Shown here: in pieces, positions 8,016-17,649 of the stretch
Numbering within the stretch: position 1 is the stretch's first letter
Layout of the letters: each line of letters begins with the position of its first letter
NCBI GenBank assembly: GCA_020638975.1
Contig: JACKHN010000023.1
Location: 1-64,000 of the forward strand
DNA length: 64,000 nucleotides
Source of the DNA: Planctomycetaceae bacterium
Lineage (GTDB): Bacteria; Planctomycetota; Planctomycetia; Pirellulales; Pirellulaceae
Direction: 5' to 3'
The notes under the pieces: model-generated
The model's input: only the letters and a program-made list of their open reading frames with translations
The model's database searches: none
Told to the model about the DNA's origin: nothing
Program-made: the position numbers and the translations under genes

Positions 8016-8762
8016 ATGGACCAGCGGAAAACTTCTGACCTGTTGAACCATTCGGAGAGGTTCTTATCCGAAACGCAGCGACGCTGGATGCAGCCACTCG
8101 GATCGTTCGATTCCGCGCTACGTCGAGCCCTCTACGGCGTCAACTGGTTCGCGATGAAGTTGCTATTTCGCGTCTCCGTTACAGGCAGAGAGCATCTTCC
8201 CAAGCATGGCCCATTCATCATTGCTCCGAACCACGCGAGCAGCCTTGATCCGTTCGTGTTAGCTGCTGCCCTGCCGTATTGTGTGCTATCTCAGACGTGT
8301 TGGGCTGGGCTTGAGTCTTCGGTGATGCGAAACCGGCTGCGACGGTTCGTGAATCGCCTGGCTCATGTCATACCGATCAAACGCGACATGCGAGCGTTGG
8401 CCGTCGGTGCTGCCGTCTTGAAAGCGAAACGCAACCTGGTCTGGTTTCCGGAAGGAACGCGATCGACGAGTGGTGAGGTGCAAGAGTTCAAGCCGGGAAT
8501 TGGGCTGCTGATGAATCATCTCGATGTCCCGGCCATCCCAATATATCTGACGAACACCTATGAGAATTGGCCACCACACGCATACTGGCCAAAACATTTG
8601 CGACGCATCACCATCAGTTTTGGAGCACCCGTCTGGCCGACCAAGCCAAACCAGTCGGCTGCCGATTCTCCGGAGCGAGCCGAGGCAATCGCTAACGAAG
8701 TTCGCGACGAAGTGGCCGAGGCGAAGATCGCAGCTAAGCACGATACGACGGTCGACGTCTAG
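8016..8762 (+). CDS. 1-acyl-sn-glycerol-3-phosphate acyltransferase (PlsC-like)
   Basis: A 248-aa acyltransferase. It shows the catalytic HX4D box in PNHASSLDP, the phosphate-binding box WFPEGTRS and a third block AIPIYLTNTYENWP. These define the LPLAT/PlsC family, which acylates lysophosphatidic acid at the inner membrane during phospholipid synthesis. The N-terminal 50 residues (LSETQRRWMQPLGSFDSALRRALYGVNW) resemble those seen in acyltransferases next to acyl-carrier or AMP-ligase modules. It is followed after about 170 bp by the ethylene-receptor-like kinase, with no sign of a shared operon. A lipid-remodelling role under stress is inference. Confidence 0.85.
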   Translation: MDQRKTSDLLNHSERFLSETQRRWMQPLGSFDSALRRALYGVNWFAMKLLFRVSVTGREHLPKHGPFIIAPNHASSLDPFVLAAALPYCVLSQTCWAGLESSVMRNRLRRFVNRLAHVIPIKRDMRALAVGAAVLKAKRNLVWFPEGTRSTSGEVQEFKPGIGLLMNHLDVPAIPIYLTNTYENWPPHAYWPKHLRRITISFGAPVWPTKPNQSAADSPERAEAIANEVRDEVAEAKIAAKHDTTVDV

Positions 8763-8933
8763 CACGTAGAGCGACTTGTCCTCGGGTCGGCCATCCGTCA
8801 TCCATGCGAGCAGGCACGATCCGAGACACGGTGCGGTACAACGTTTACGGTCTCGGCGAGATCGTACTGCGAGCACTTCATGAAGCCGCTCGATTGACAC
8901 ATTGTACCCACCGTACGACGATGCAGGCTTAGC

Positions 8934-11003
8934 GTGACAGAACGTACTGCGAGGGAACCCGAATCGATGTTAGATTGGCTAGCGAGTATCTTCAGCTCCG
9001 AGGGTTTTCCTGCGCGTTGGGACTGCGGAGCCGGCTGGGCAGAAACGCCATACTGGGGTTGGATTCATATCGTCTCCGATCTCTTCACCTGGGGCGCCTA
9101 CACGGCCATACCAATTGCACTGGTGTATTTCTTGGGCAAGCGACGAGACTTGCCTTTCCCCAAACTGTTCTGGCTCTTTGGTGCTTTCATCCTAGCTTGC
9201 GGAACGGTTCATCTACTGGAGTCCGTGATTTTTTGGGTGCCGCTGTATCGACTGTCCGCGATCGTCAAACTAGCCACAGCCGTCGTGTCCTGCGCCACCG
9301 TTGTTGCCTTGCTTCCCATCATTCCCGTTGCGCTCACACTGAGAACGCCGAAACAGCTTGAAAGTGAACTGGCGATCCGTGTCGACGAGTTAGAGCGGAC
9401 CAATCAACAACTGGAAGTTGTTACGGCAACTCTCGAGGAGCAGAGTGAACGATTGCGGCTTGCGCTCGAAGCAGGTGGAATGGGGACCTGGGACCTCGAC
9501 TTAAAGACAAACTTAACGCAACTCGACGAAGGCGAGGCTGAACTACTCGGAGTACCTTTCGAGGATGGACCGCTTGAGCTGGAACGCTTTTTTAAACTCC
9601 TGCATCCCGACGATGTGGACAGCGTTGAACAAGGAGTGCGCGATGCCGTTGAACATGATGCTGCTTACGAACGTGAATTCAGGATTGTGCGTCCCGACGG
9701 CACGCTTCGTTGGCTGGCCGGGCGCGCCGTCGTCTTGCGGGATGATCACGGTACTGCCAATCGCATGGTCGGAGTGAACTTTGATTTGACTGATCGTATG
9801 CGGCAAGCAGAGATGCTCAAATCGGCTCGGCACGCAGCGGAAGAGTCGAGCCGAGCAAAGAGCGAGTTCTTGGCGAACATGAGTCACGAGATTCGCACGC
9901 CGATGACCGCCATTTTCGGTTGTGTGGACACGCTGTTGCCGCTGATCAAGGATGAAGAACAGTTTGATGTCGTGCAGATGATCCGGCAGCAGGGGCAGCA
10001 CTTGCTCGGGCTACTGAATGATGTGCTCGACCTGTCGAAGATTGAGGCCGGTCGACTCGATGTTTGCAAAGAGCCTTGTTCCGTCGTCGCAATCGCCGAG
10101 GAAGTTCGTTCTTTGCTCGGCGTGCAAGCGAATCAAAAGCAGATCGATTTGGAGCTTCGCATCGGTGAACCAATGCCTCCGCGAGTCATCGTTGATCCTT
10201 TGCGTGTGCGGCAGATCCTGTTGAATCTAGTGGGCAATGCTCTGAAGTTCACCGACGCAGGTAGCGTCCGTGTCGATGTCGCATTCGACGAATCGGTCGA
10301 GCCTTCGATGTTGCGCCTCGAAGTGAGCGACACTGGTTGTGGCATTGATGATTCGCAACTTGAAGAAATCTTTGAAGCGTTTTCACAGGGAACAAACGCC
10401 CACAAGAAAGGAACCGGTGGGACGGGCTTAGGATTGACGATTTGTCAGCGGCTCGTCGCGATGATGGGCGGCGAGATCTGTGTCGAAAGTCAAGTTGCGG
10501 AAGGCAGTAGGTTTTTAGTGACTATTCCAGCCACGATAGCCGACGAATCCACAACGCCTGTGATTGACGAGGCGGCTGCCGAAAGCAAGCAAGTTGTCGA
10601 TATCGGACTTCTCAAGACCAAGCGGATACTGGTAGCGGAAGATACTCCAGGAATTCAGTTCATTCTGCGTCGACTACTGCAGCCCGCCGTCGCGGAAGTC
10701 GTGATCGTCGCCGACGGTCAACAAGCGATAGATGGTTATCACGCGGCTCTCGACCAAGACGCTCCTTACGACATTCTCGTATTAGATATGCAAATGCCGG
10801 TGCTCACCGGTTACGACGCGGCTCGCATTCTCCGAGAACGAGGCTGTACAACGCCGATTCTCGCACTTACGGCGCAAGCCATGCGAGGCGATCGAGAAAA
10901 GTGTATGGATGTCGGCTGCAATGATTACTTGTCGAAGCCGATTGATCGCGACAGGCTGTTGGAGAAGTTGGCACTGTTGGCGGTTGGTCAGCCGGACGCA
11001 TAG
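8934..11003 (+). CDS. Hybrid histidine kinase with an ethylene-receptor-like (ETR1) membrane domain
   Basis: A 689-aa protein if started at GTG 8934; an in-frame ATG at 8967 is an alternative. Residues 40-135 form a three-helix membrane domain that aligns without gaps to plant ETR1: Asp49, Tyr56, Cys89 and His93 have the same spacing as ETR1 Asp25, Tyr32, Cys65 and His69, the last two being copper ligands for ethylene. The phrase LATAVVSCATVVALLPIIP is also ETR1-like. After that come a coiled coil (140-170), a PAS domain (175-290), HisKA with His318, HATPase (DTGCGID and GTGGTGLGL) and a receiver with Asp618. Autophosphorylation followed by internal phosphorelay is expected. Ethylene binding is a prediction. 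Confidence 0.9.
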   Translation: MTERTAREPESMLDWLASIFSSEGFPARWDCGAGWAETPYWGWIHIVSDLFTWGAYTAIPIALVYFLGKRRDLPFPKLFWLFGAFILACGTVHLLESVIFWVPLYRLSAIVKLATAVVSCATVVALLPIIPVALTLRTPKQLESELAIRVDELERTNQQLEVVTATLEEQSERLRLALEAGGMGTWDLDLKTNLTQLDEGEAELLGVPFEDGPLELERFFKLLHPDDVDSVEQGVRDAVEHDAAYEREFRIVRPDGTLRWLAGRAVVLRDDHGTANRMVGVNFDLTDRMRQAEMLKSARHAAEESSRAKSEFLANMSHEIRTPMTAIFGCVDTLLPLIKDEEQFDVVQMIRQQGQHLLGLLNDVLDLSKIEAGRLDVCKEPCSVVAIAEEVRSLLGVQANQKQIDLELRIGEPMPPRVIVDPLRVRQILLNLVGNALKFTDAGSVRVDVAFDESVEPSMLRLEVSDTGCGIDDSQLEEIFEAFSQGTNAHKKGTGGTGLGLTICQRLVAMMGGEICVESQVAEGSRFLVTIPATIADESTTPVIDEAAAESKQVVDIGLLKTKRILVAEDTPGIQFILRRLLQPAVAEVVIVADGQQAIDGYHAALDQDAPYDILVLDMQMPVLTGYDAARILRERGCTTPILALTAQAMRGDREKCMDVGCNDYLSKPIDRDRLLEKLALLAVGQPDA

Positions 11004-11238
11004 GGCGATTTCGGAGGGATCTCCCTACGAAGATCTGTGTGCAGCTTTTGGGTTTAGACAGTTCCGCGCGGTGGCATTCCGAACACATTGGCCGCACAAC
11101 GACCACTTTCGCAGCTCGCTCATGTCCACCAGCGGCTGCAACGGCGAGCGGCGTGTTGGTACGGCCTTTGCAACGGTGATTGCATGCGATGGCTTTTGTC
11201 TCATCGATTATTCGTTCACCTTACCAACGATTGCAAAT

Positions 11239-12168
11239 ATGAAGACATGTCTAATAGCGAATACGCGATCCGGCAGTTGGGATCGTTGGGAGCCCGAACT
11301 CACGCGACTCGCTGCTTCAACCGACACGCCAATCCTTCGCGAGTCCAAAGGGCGAACGCTGAGCCAACTTCTGGATCAGGCTCGACAATCGGGCTGCCAT
11401 CGGATCATCGTGGCAGGCGGCGACGGAAGCCTCTCGCGCGTCGTCAATCAAGCCATCAACTACCTGGACGAAATCGAACTAGCGTTGATCCCCACGGGAA
11501 CAGGAAATGACTTGGCTCGGTCGATTGGCGTCCACGACACACCGGTCGAAAACGCCTGGAACTGGGCGGTGACTCGACCGACGTCGGCAATCGACTTATT
11601 AAAGGTTACGAATGGCGGAACGACCTATATCGTGAATGCAGCGACTGCGGGTTTCGGTGGAATCGCCACGACGGATGTGGCTTCGGAGGATAAGCAACGC
11701 TGGGGTGCGATCGCCTATTGGATGACCGCGTTCTTCAAAATGGCTTCGCTCCCAGAGTACAAACTCCGGCTGGAATTGGATTCCGAGGAAGTTGAGCTAT
11801 CGACCTATGGGCTCGCCATTACCAATGGCCGATTCGTTGGAGGCGGCTTTCCCGTGACGCCCACTTCTGTTGTGAACGACGGCTTGCTTGATGTCGCAGT
11901 CGTCGGCGTTTTGCCAATGATTGACTTGATTGCAGTAGGCGTTGAGTTCGCACTCGGCCAATACGACCAGCCCGATCGCGTAACGACGTTTCGTTCATCG
12001 CGGGTGAAAGTAAAGGCCGATCCTCCACTCCCGTTCAGCTTGGATGGCGAACCAGCCAAGAGCATTGAGGCAACGTTCACGGTCCTACCCAATGCACTTA
12101 AGATAGTACACGCTCCCGAGCCGCCGGCTATCTCGGTAAGTGAACACGGTGACAAAGCAGTCGTGTGA
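11239..12168 (+). CDS. Diacylglycerol kinase-family lipid kinase
   Basis: A 309-aa protein of the DAGK catalytic family. It contains the nucleotide loop AGGDGSLSRVVNQA, the substrate motif IPTGTGNDLARSI and a C-terminal block ITNGRFVGGGFPVTP, then LPFSLDGEPA. I chose the ATG at 11239 (MKTCLIANTRSGS) because homologues begin with this beta strand and the 110 codons upstream in the same frame look non-coding. It may phosphorylate diacylglycerol or a sphingoid-type lipid. It may also be functionally linked to the PlsC-like gene nearby. The C-terminal 20 residues are poorly conserved in pattern. Confidence 0.85.
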   Translation: MKTCLIANTRSGSWDRWEPELTRLAASTDTPILRESKGRTLSQLLDQARQSGCHRIIVAGGDGSLSRVVNQAINYLDEIELALIPTGTGNDLARSIGVHDTPVENAWNWAVTRPTSAIDLLKVTNGGTTYIVNAATAGFGGIATTDVASEDKQRWGAIAYWMTAFFKMASLPEYKLRLELDSEEVELSTYGLAITNGRFVGGGFPVTPTSVVNDGLLDVAVVGVLPMIDLIAVGVEFALGQYDQPDRVTTFRSSRVKVKADPPLPFSLDGEPAKSIEATFTVLPNALKIVHAPEPPAISVSEHGDKAVV

Positions 12169-12313
12169 ACCAGCAAGCTGTCGTTTCGATCATGGCAGCT
12201 AACATCATCGTGTTGGCGACTGGTGCTTCGATACTCTCGTCGAACCCGTTTCACGAAATACTCCAACGGCGTCTCTGAACAACAACGCGCGTTCGCATTG
12301 CTTCCGCTTCGAA

Positions 12314-12688
12314 TCATTGCGTTGCGCGAGTCGTCAGTTGCTCTTCAACCACTTGCTTCAACTCGTCGATTCCGATCGGTTTGGCGAGGACACGACCAGC
12401 GCCCGAGTCGATCGCTGGATAGACGGTGCCGAGTGTTGGGTCGCCAGTCAGAAACACGGCAAGCATGTTCGGTTGCGTAGCTCTTATTTCTCGAAACAAC
12501 TGTGCTCCGTCGACATCAGGCATATGGAAATCCAGCACAGCCAAGTCGTAGTCGTGCTGTGCCACAAGTTGCAGGGCCGATGCTCCGTCCATTGCGGTAT
12601 CGACATGATACCCGTGCTGAGTGAGCGCTTTGGAAATGAAGCGACACGTCGACTTATCGTCATCAACCGCCAGAATTCGTTTAATCAT
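12314..12688 (-). CDS. Stand-alone response regulator receiver
   Basis: A 124-aa single receiver domain: the acidic pair in VDDD, the phospho-acceptor Asp in LAVLDFHMPDVDG, Thr in VFLTGDP and Lys in LAKPIG. I chose the ATG at 12688 (MIKRILAVDDD) with GGAG about 9 nt upstream; the longer frame begins at a TTG. With no output domain it probably shuttles phosphate or binds a partner. It faces away from the neighbouring hybrid kinases, so a partner cannot be assigned by position. Confidence 0.85.
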   Translation of the reverse strand: MIKRILAVDDDKSTCRFISKALTQHGYHVDTAMDGASALQLVAQHDYDLAVLDFHMPDVDGAQLFREIRATQPNMLAVFLTGDPTLGTVYPAIDSGAGRVLAKPIGIDELKQVVEEQLTTRATQ

Positions 12689-12703
12689 CAGAGCGTTCTC
12701 CAA

Positions 12704-13330
12704 GAAGGTTGTGTTGCGTCGCCGTTGTGGCTGTTGGTCAGGGTGTGATTCAAAGGAATAGGTCTTCGTTGGCAGGCAGTCGCAGACGACTAACTTCGAC
12801 TCGCGAAGTCGGTCGGTTCTAGTTGGCTAGAAGACCGCGGAAGCGAAACAACTCCCTACTTGGCGAGCTGAAGTTCCGAGTAATAGCGTCAAGATAGCGG
12901 AGCCTGTGAGAAACAGCACGAAAACGAGTCCTTCGCGTGGATACGCTTCCGTGTCGCGCCAAATCGTTGCGTTCGAGCAACCGGCACTGTTTCGGAGTCT
13001 CGCCGAGTTTGAGACCGTTGGATCGCTCTCATAGTTCCGCCTCGTTCCTTCCAGACCTACATAATCCGACCGAAGTGAATCGGTCGAGCGGCAAGATAAG
13101 CAAATGTGGGGCCAATCGAGGATGCAGAGACCTGACGCACGACGTTTCCCGTTTCGTCCTGCATCCAATCAACTGTGACCGGAGCACAGGTCAGTATTCT
13201 GCAACCATCCGGTTGCCGTATTCTCTGGGCGATACTTGGTCGTTGCCCGCGCAGCATGGTCGTTCACCGACCAACGGCAAGGCCTCGCAATGTACCGGTG
13301 CAGCAGTTTGCCTTAGTCAGACGCTGGTAC
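12704..13330. other. Gene-poor stretch with one doubtful ORF
   Basis: No convincing gene. A minus-strand frame at 12827-13168 (113 codons) ends with a hydrophobic stretch (LVFVLFLTGSAILTLLLGTS) that could be one membrane helix. The first half is low-complexity and reads like chance coding, and no ribosome-binding site stands out. I treat it as unproven. Confidence 0.4.
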
Positions 13331-13446
13331 CTAAGCACCGCCCAAACAATAAGTGGGATAGGCTTCTAGCCTGTCATGACTGAATTGACAGGCTGGAGGC
13401 CTATCCCACAAGAGTTTTGCGACAGTAATTGTTTGGCCGATGCTAA
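13331..13446 (-). repeat. MITE-like element, family 1 (copy 1)
   Basis: A 116-bp element, nearly identical in reverse orientation to the copy at 38591-38706. It has imperfect terminal inverted repeats of about 20 bp (TAGCATCGGCCAAACAATTA against TAAGCACCGCCCAAACAATA) and an inner palindrome GTGGGATAGGCTTC...GAAGCCTATCCCAC around GACAGGCTGG. No coding capacity. Confidence 0.85.
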
Positions 13447-13592
13447 GAACGAGGCAGACACCGCAACTTAACGATTTCCAACGATTCCAACGGAGTTTCA
13501 GTACGGAGCCAGTCGCGTTCTCACTTGGAGCAGATTGAACCTGCAACACCAGCGCACTTCGTTCTCAAACATCAATCCGATGGCGGTTTGAT

Positions 13593-13607
13593 TGGTATGA
13601 AGTTTGC
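13593..13607 (+). promoter_or_regulatory. Probable sigma-54 promoter for 13666-14010
   Basis: Reads TGGTAT-GAAGT-TTGC, keeping the GG and GC pairs at -24/-12. It lies 58 bp upstream of the ATG. No clear TTGG/CCAA palindrome was seen further upstream. Confidence 0.45.
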
Positions 13608-13665
13608 GTTGCTTTTGTGTTCGGAACTACGAAACCATTCATTCGGTCGAAGAGAGGAGCTACCA

Positions 13666-14010
13666 ATGACTCGCAAATTCGTATTTGCCCTGACGCTGGG
13701 AGCAGCTACGGCGATTGCCACTTTCACGGTGGGCCAAGAACCGGCCTCGCCATTCCGCACTACCGAACTGTCGCAGAACGATGTCTCGGTCGTCCAAGTG
13801 CGTGATCGAGGTCGACGATACCGTGGCAACTATTACGGTAACCGGCGATACAACAATAATTACTACTCGCCATACCGGTACGACTACCGGAATTACAACT
13901 ACGGCTATCGTCCGTACGGCAGCTACTACGGGACACGGAACTACGGATACTATAACTATGGCCGTCGGGGCGGAGGTGTACGCATCGGCCCGTTTGGAGT
14001 TTGGTGGTAA
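13666..14010 (+). CDS. Secreted Tyr/Gly/Arg/Asn-rich protein
   Basis: A 114-aa protein. A signal peptide (MTRKFVFALTLGAATAIATFTVGQ) is followed by a mature region dominated by Tyr, Arg, Asn and Gly (RYRGNYYGNRRYNNNYYS, then NYGYRPYGSYYGTRNYGYYNYG) and a closing GGGVRIGPFGVWW. Tyr-rich secreted proteins of this composition can be cross-linked or form adhesive or surface material. A haloperoxidase-like protein encoded at 22402-24243 could in principle modify tyrosines, but that is speculation. GAGGAG precedes the ATG at 13666, which I prefer to the longer frame from 13525. Confidence 0.75.
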   Translation: MTRKFVFALTLGAATAIATFTVGQEPASPFRTTELSQNDVSVVQVRDRGRRYRGNYYGNRRYNNNYYSPYRYDYRNYNYGYRPYGSYYGTRNYGYYNYGRRGGGVRIGPFGVWW

Positions 14011-14172
14011 CGATCTCGACGCGTATAGCTTTGTTGAAAGATGCAAACCGATCGTGTCGCTCGAGCATTTCTCAGTAACCCGTGATTCTGTCAGCGCGCG
14101 TTCGAGATGGAGATCGAATGCGTGTCAATCGAGTTTCGATTCTCCACACCGACGAGTCTTGTTGGACAGGTC

Positions 14173-14272
14173 AGTAGTCGTACAGTTTGCGAGTCCTGAA
14201 AGTAGGGCGGCCACGCTTGGCCGTCGTTTTTTTCGGGCAGGAGTGCCCGACCTACGGCAAACTGTACTACTA
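14173..14272 (+). repeat. Small inverted-repeat element, family 2 (copy A)
   Basis: A 100-bp element with termini GTAGTCGTACAGTTTGC and, inverted, GTAGTAGTACAGTTTGC (16 of 17 identical). Inside is a GC-rich stem around GGCCGTCGTTTTTTTCGGGC. The rest of 14011-14433 holds nothing recognisable. A related copy is at 20040-20136. Confidence 0.7.
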
Positions 14273-14433
14273 CCGACGCGTCTGCCTGCGTGCAAGTGTA
14301 GCGTCATTGAGATATCATCGAAGGTGCGAGCAAGTTGCCACGCGTTGGCTGTGTCATGGGGATCCTGTTCAACGCGTGACGAGTCCCCGTCTGCCTTCCT
14401 GCCTTACCAGTCGCCCCTCGGACAAGCACCTTG

Positions 14434-17400
14434 ATGGACACGAAAAGCGATCTGGATAACCTCCTCCGCAATTCGGATTTGGCTGCCGTCTTTCTGGACG
14501 ACGCGATGCACCTTCGCTGGTTCAGTCCCGCAATGTCGCGAATTTACGCACTGCGTCCAAGCGACGTCGGTCTGGCATTCCCGGAAGTGATTGATCGCGC
14601 TGTTAAAATGCCGCCCTTACCATCACTTTGTGATGTCTATGCCAGCGACAAACCGCTGGAAGATACAGTACGGACGCCGGACGGGACGTGGTTTATCCGA
14701 CGTGTCTCGCCCTATCTCGACAACAACGGAACACCGTGCGGACTCGTCGTGACATTCTATGACTTCCTAGTGGAACCTCAGCGTAAAGCGACCGCGCATG
14801 ATCCAGAAGCGCACTTGCGTCGAGTGATCGATCATATGTTGGGCTTTGTGGGCGTGTTAAACGTTGACGGTACGTTGACTGAAGCCAATCAGACGGCGCT
14901 GACGACCGGAGGTGTTGCTCGCGAAGAGGTCATTGGAAAGAAGTTTTGGGAGTGCCCGTGGTGGAACTACGATCCTGAAGCAATGCAGCGTCTACAACGC
15001 GCCGTCACACAAGCCGCTAAAGGCGCGATCGTGCGTTACGACGCGCAGATACAGGTCTCCGACGGCTCGCTAATGACCATTGATTTTATGCTGGTCCCCG
15101 TCACCGACGAGTCGGGGCGGGTTGTGCAAATTATCCCGTCAGGGCTTGATATCTCAGATCGAAAACGTGTCGAGCGGGTGCTGGCAGATCGCGCGAAGAT
15201 GTCGGAATTGCACGCCGAATTGGCGCTCGTTCTAGCGCGCGATGCATCGCTCGAGCAAATTATTCAACAGTGCTGTGAGTACTTCGTCGATCATCTAAAC
15301 GCTGCGATCGCCGGAATCTGGCTACTTGACGACAGCCGATCGGTTCTCCATCTGAAGGCCAGCGCAGGGATTGACGGCGTTCTTCGAAAAGAACAGAGAG
15401 CTGTCCCAATGGGCAGTCAAGCCATTGGCACCATCGCGGCGCAGCAGGAGCCATTTGCGACTGACGACGTCCAGCATGATCCTTACTTCGATGACCTTGC
15501 AGCCGTGCGGCGTGCTGGCGTGGTCGCATTTGCTGGGTATCCGTTAATCGTCGACGAGCGGGTTGTTGGCGTCCTCGCGTTCTTCTCGCATCGGGAGCTA
15601 GCGTTGGAGACCCTGCTCGAGCTTCGGCCACTCGTGGATGCGATCGCCCAGTTTATCCGACGCAAGGAAGTCCAACGCGATCTGGAGACACACCTGGATC
15701 GTATGGAACTGGTCACGAATTCGTTGCCCGCTTTGATTGCGTATATCGATACGGACGAACGCTACGAATTCGTCAACCAAAACTATGCCGATCAGTTCGG
15801 ATATCGGCGAGAGGAGATTCTCGGCAAGACAGCACGAGAGGTACTCGGACAGCAGACGTATGAACAAGCGAAGCCTCATCTTCGCGCCGCGCTGGCCGGA
15901 GAACCACAGCACTACGAGCTGCAGATCTACGTACCGGAGCGCGATGTGGTCGAGATCAAGGATGTATTCTACTCGCCATATCAGCAAGCTGATGGAAACA
16001 TCGCCGGATGTCATGTATTGATCATTGATACTACGGAACGCCGAACGATCGAAGAAGAATTACGGCGCGCCCGGGCGGCTGCAGAATCGGCGAACATCTC
16101 AAAGAGCGAATTCCTTGCAAACATGAGCCACGAGATTCGTACGCCGATGTCGGCCATTATGGGCTACGCGGAATTATTAAGTCGGCACCTGACCGATCCT
16201 GATAATCTGCAATGTGTCGAGACCATTCGCCGGAACGGAAGCTTTCTACTGGAGATCATCAACGACATCTTGGACTTGTCGCGGATCGAAGCGGGTAAGC
16301 TCAGCTTGGATTTGCAGCAAGTTCGGGTCGAAGAAATTGTGGCCGAAGTTGTCTCGTTGATGGAGATCCGGGCTGCCGAGAAGGGGCTGCCGTTGGAAGT
16401 CGACTTTCACGGTCGGTTGCCTGAAACGATAGCAACCGACCCAGTCCGACTGCGGCAGGTTCTGCTGAACTTGGTAGGCAATGCGATCAAGTTTACACAA
16501 CAGGGCAGGGTGACGATCGTCGTGCAGTTTCTTCCGGAACACGGGGCGGTGCGTTTCGATATCGTCGATACTGGGATCGGTGTCGCCGCCGAACATCAAG
16601 CGAAGCTGTTTCAGCCTTTTAGCCAGGCGGACAGTTCTGTGACACGCCAGTTTGGCGGAAGTGGACTTGGGCTGTCGATCAGCGCGCGACTGGTCGAGAT
16701 GTTGGGCGGAGAGATCGGGTTGCAAAGTCAATTGGGAAAGGGGAGCACATTCTGGATCACGGTGGCCACGGGCGACATCAGCCAAGTGCCGTTCGTCGAT
16801 CCGCAGACAGCAAAGCCGTCGGCACGTCCTGATGCCTCAGCGGTCAAACAACTTGAATGTCGAGTACTCGTCGTCGATGACCGTCGCGATGTTCGCTATC
16901 TAGCCCAGCACTTTCTCGAAGAAGCGGGCGCGAGCGTCAAGACAGCGAATGATGGGCTTGAGGCTTTGGAGAAAGTCGTTGTCGAGTCGGACGCGTTCGA
17001 TGTAGTTTTGCTAGATATGCAAATGCCAAAGCTAGATGGCTATCAATGCGCGGCCCAACTGCGCGCTCGAGGATTCAGCAAGCCAATCATCGCGCTCACC
17101 GCAAATGCGATGCAAGGCGACCGCGAAAAATGCCTGCGAGCGGGATGTGATGACTATGTCGCCAAGCCGATTGATGGTCGCACGCTCGTCGCAACGGTCG
17201 CACGCTATGCAATTCCTAAGAATGACAGTTCGCCAACATCGCAAACTCTTTCGACGATTCTGATTGTCGACGATAGCGAACAAGTGTGTCGTATGATGAA
17301 GATGCTGTTAAAGTCGCCGACTCGCCAGATCCATGTGGCTCATTCGGGCGAAGCGGCGATCTCACTGGCTGGTGAGTTGCGGCCTGACATTGTGTTGCTC

Positions 17401-17607
17401 GATTTGTCGTTGCCTGACGTGAGTGGCTACGACGTCGGTCGTCGCCTGCGAGAGATGGATGAAACCAGGCAGTGCCTGTTGATTGCGGTATCGGGACACG
17501 CCGCGGACGAAGATCGCAAACAAGCCATGGCGTTGGGATTTGATCACTACTTGGTAAAGCCAGTTGATCTAAAGAAGCTCGAGGAACTTGTGTCTTGCCG
17601 CGCGTAA
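14434..17607 (+). CDS. Multi-PAS/GAF hybrid histidine kinase with two receivers
   Basis: A 1057-aa cytoplasmic sensor. The start is the ATG at 14434 just behind a TTG. Domains in order: a PAS of the kind fused to CheR proteins (1-115, IYALRPSDVG), a second PAS (about 130-250, GKKFWECPWW), GAF (about 265-415), a third PAS (about 425-545), HisKA (SEFLANMSHEIRTPMSAI), HATPase (DTGIGV, FGGSGLGLSI), receiver 1 (VVDDRRDVRY, LLDMQMPKLDGY, KPID) and receiver 2 (IVDDSEQVCR, LLDLSLPDVSGYD, KPVD). No membrane segment is seen, so the signal is probably intracellular. The tandem-receiver end is shared with the giant kinase at 52857. A 79-aa dimerisation-like protein follows 42 bp downstream. Confidence 0.93.
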   Translation: MDTKSDLDNLLRNSDLAAVFLDDAMHLRWFSPAMSRIYALRPSDVGLAFPEVIDRAVKMPPLPSLCDVYASDKPLEDTVRTPDGTWFIRRVSPYLDNNGTPCGLVVTFYDFLVEPQRKATAHDPEAHLRRVIDHMLGFVGVLNVDGTLTEANQTALTTGGVAREEVIGKKFWECPWWNYDPEAMQRLQRAVTQAAKGAIVRYDAQIQVSDGSLMTIDFMLVPVTDESGRVVQIIPSGLDISDRKRVERVLADRAKMSELHAELALVLARDASLEQIIQQCCEYFVDHLNAAIAGIWLLDDSRSVLHLKASAGIDGVLRKEQRAVPMGSQAIGTIAAQQEPFATDDVQHDPYFDDLAAVRRAGVVAFAGYPLIVDERVVGVLAFFSHRELALETLLELRPLVDAIAQFIRRKEVQRDLETHLDRMELVTNSLPALIAYIDTDERYEFVNQNYADQFGYRREEILGKTAREVLGQQTYEQAKPHLRAALAGEPQHYELQIYVPERDVVEIKDVFYSPYQQADGNIAGCHVLIIDTTERRTIEEELRRARAAAESANISKSEFLANMSHEIRTPMSAIMGYAELLSRHLTDPDNLQCVETIRRNGSFLLEIINDILDLSRIEAGKLSLDLQQVRVEEIVAEVVSLMEIRAAEKGLPLEVDFHGRLPETIATDPVRLRQVLLNLVGNAIKFTQQGRVTIVVQFLPEHGAVRFDIVDTGIGVAAEHQAKLFQPFSQADSSVTRQFGGSGLGLSISARLVEMLGGEIGLQSQLGKGSTFWITVATGDISQVPFVDPQTAKPSARPDASAVKQLECRVLVVDDRRDVRYLAQHFLEEAGASVKTANDGLEALEKVVVESDAFDVVLLDMQMPKLDGYQCAAQLRARGFSKPIIALTANAMQGDREKCLRAGCDDYVAKPIDGRTLVATVARYAIPKNDSSPTSQTLSTILIVDDSEQVCRMMKMLLKSPTRQIHVAHSGEAAISLAGELRPDIVLLDLSLPDVSGYDVGRRLREMDETRQCLLIAVSGHAADEDRKQAMALGFDHYLVKPVDLKKLEELVSCRA

Positions 17608-17649
17608 CGGTCTGCACGCAACTAGGTCTCGCGGGAACTGGAGTAAACG

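Noticed and set aside
12827..13168. 113-codon minus-strand ORF with a hydrophobic C-terminal stretch
   Set aside because: No ribosome-binding site, low-complexity first half and no recognisable domain; kept only as a note in the feature list.
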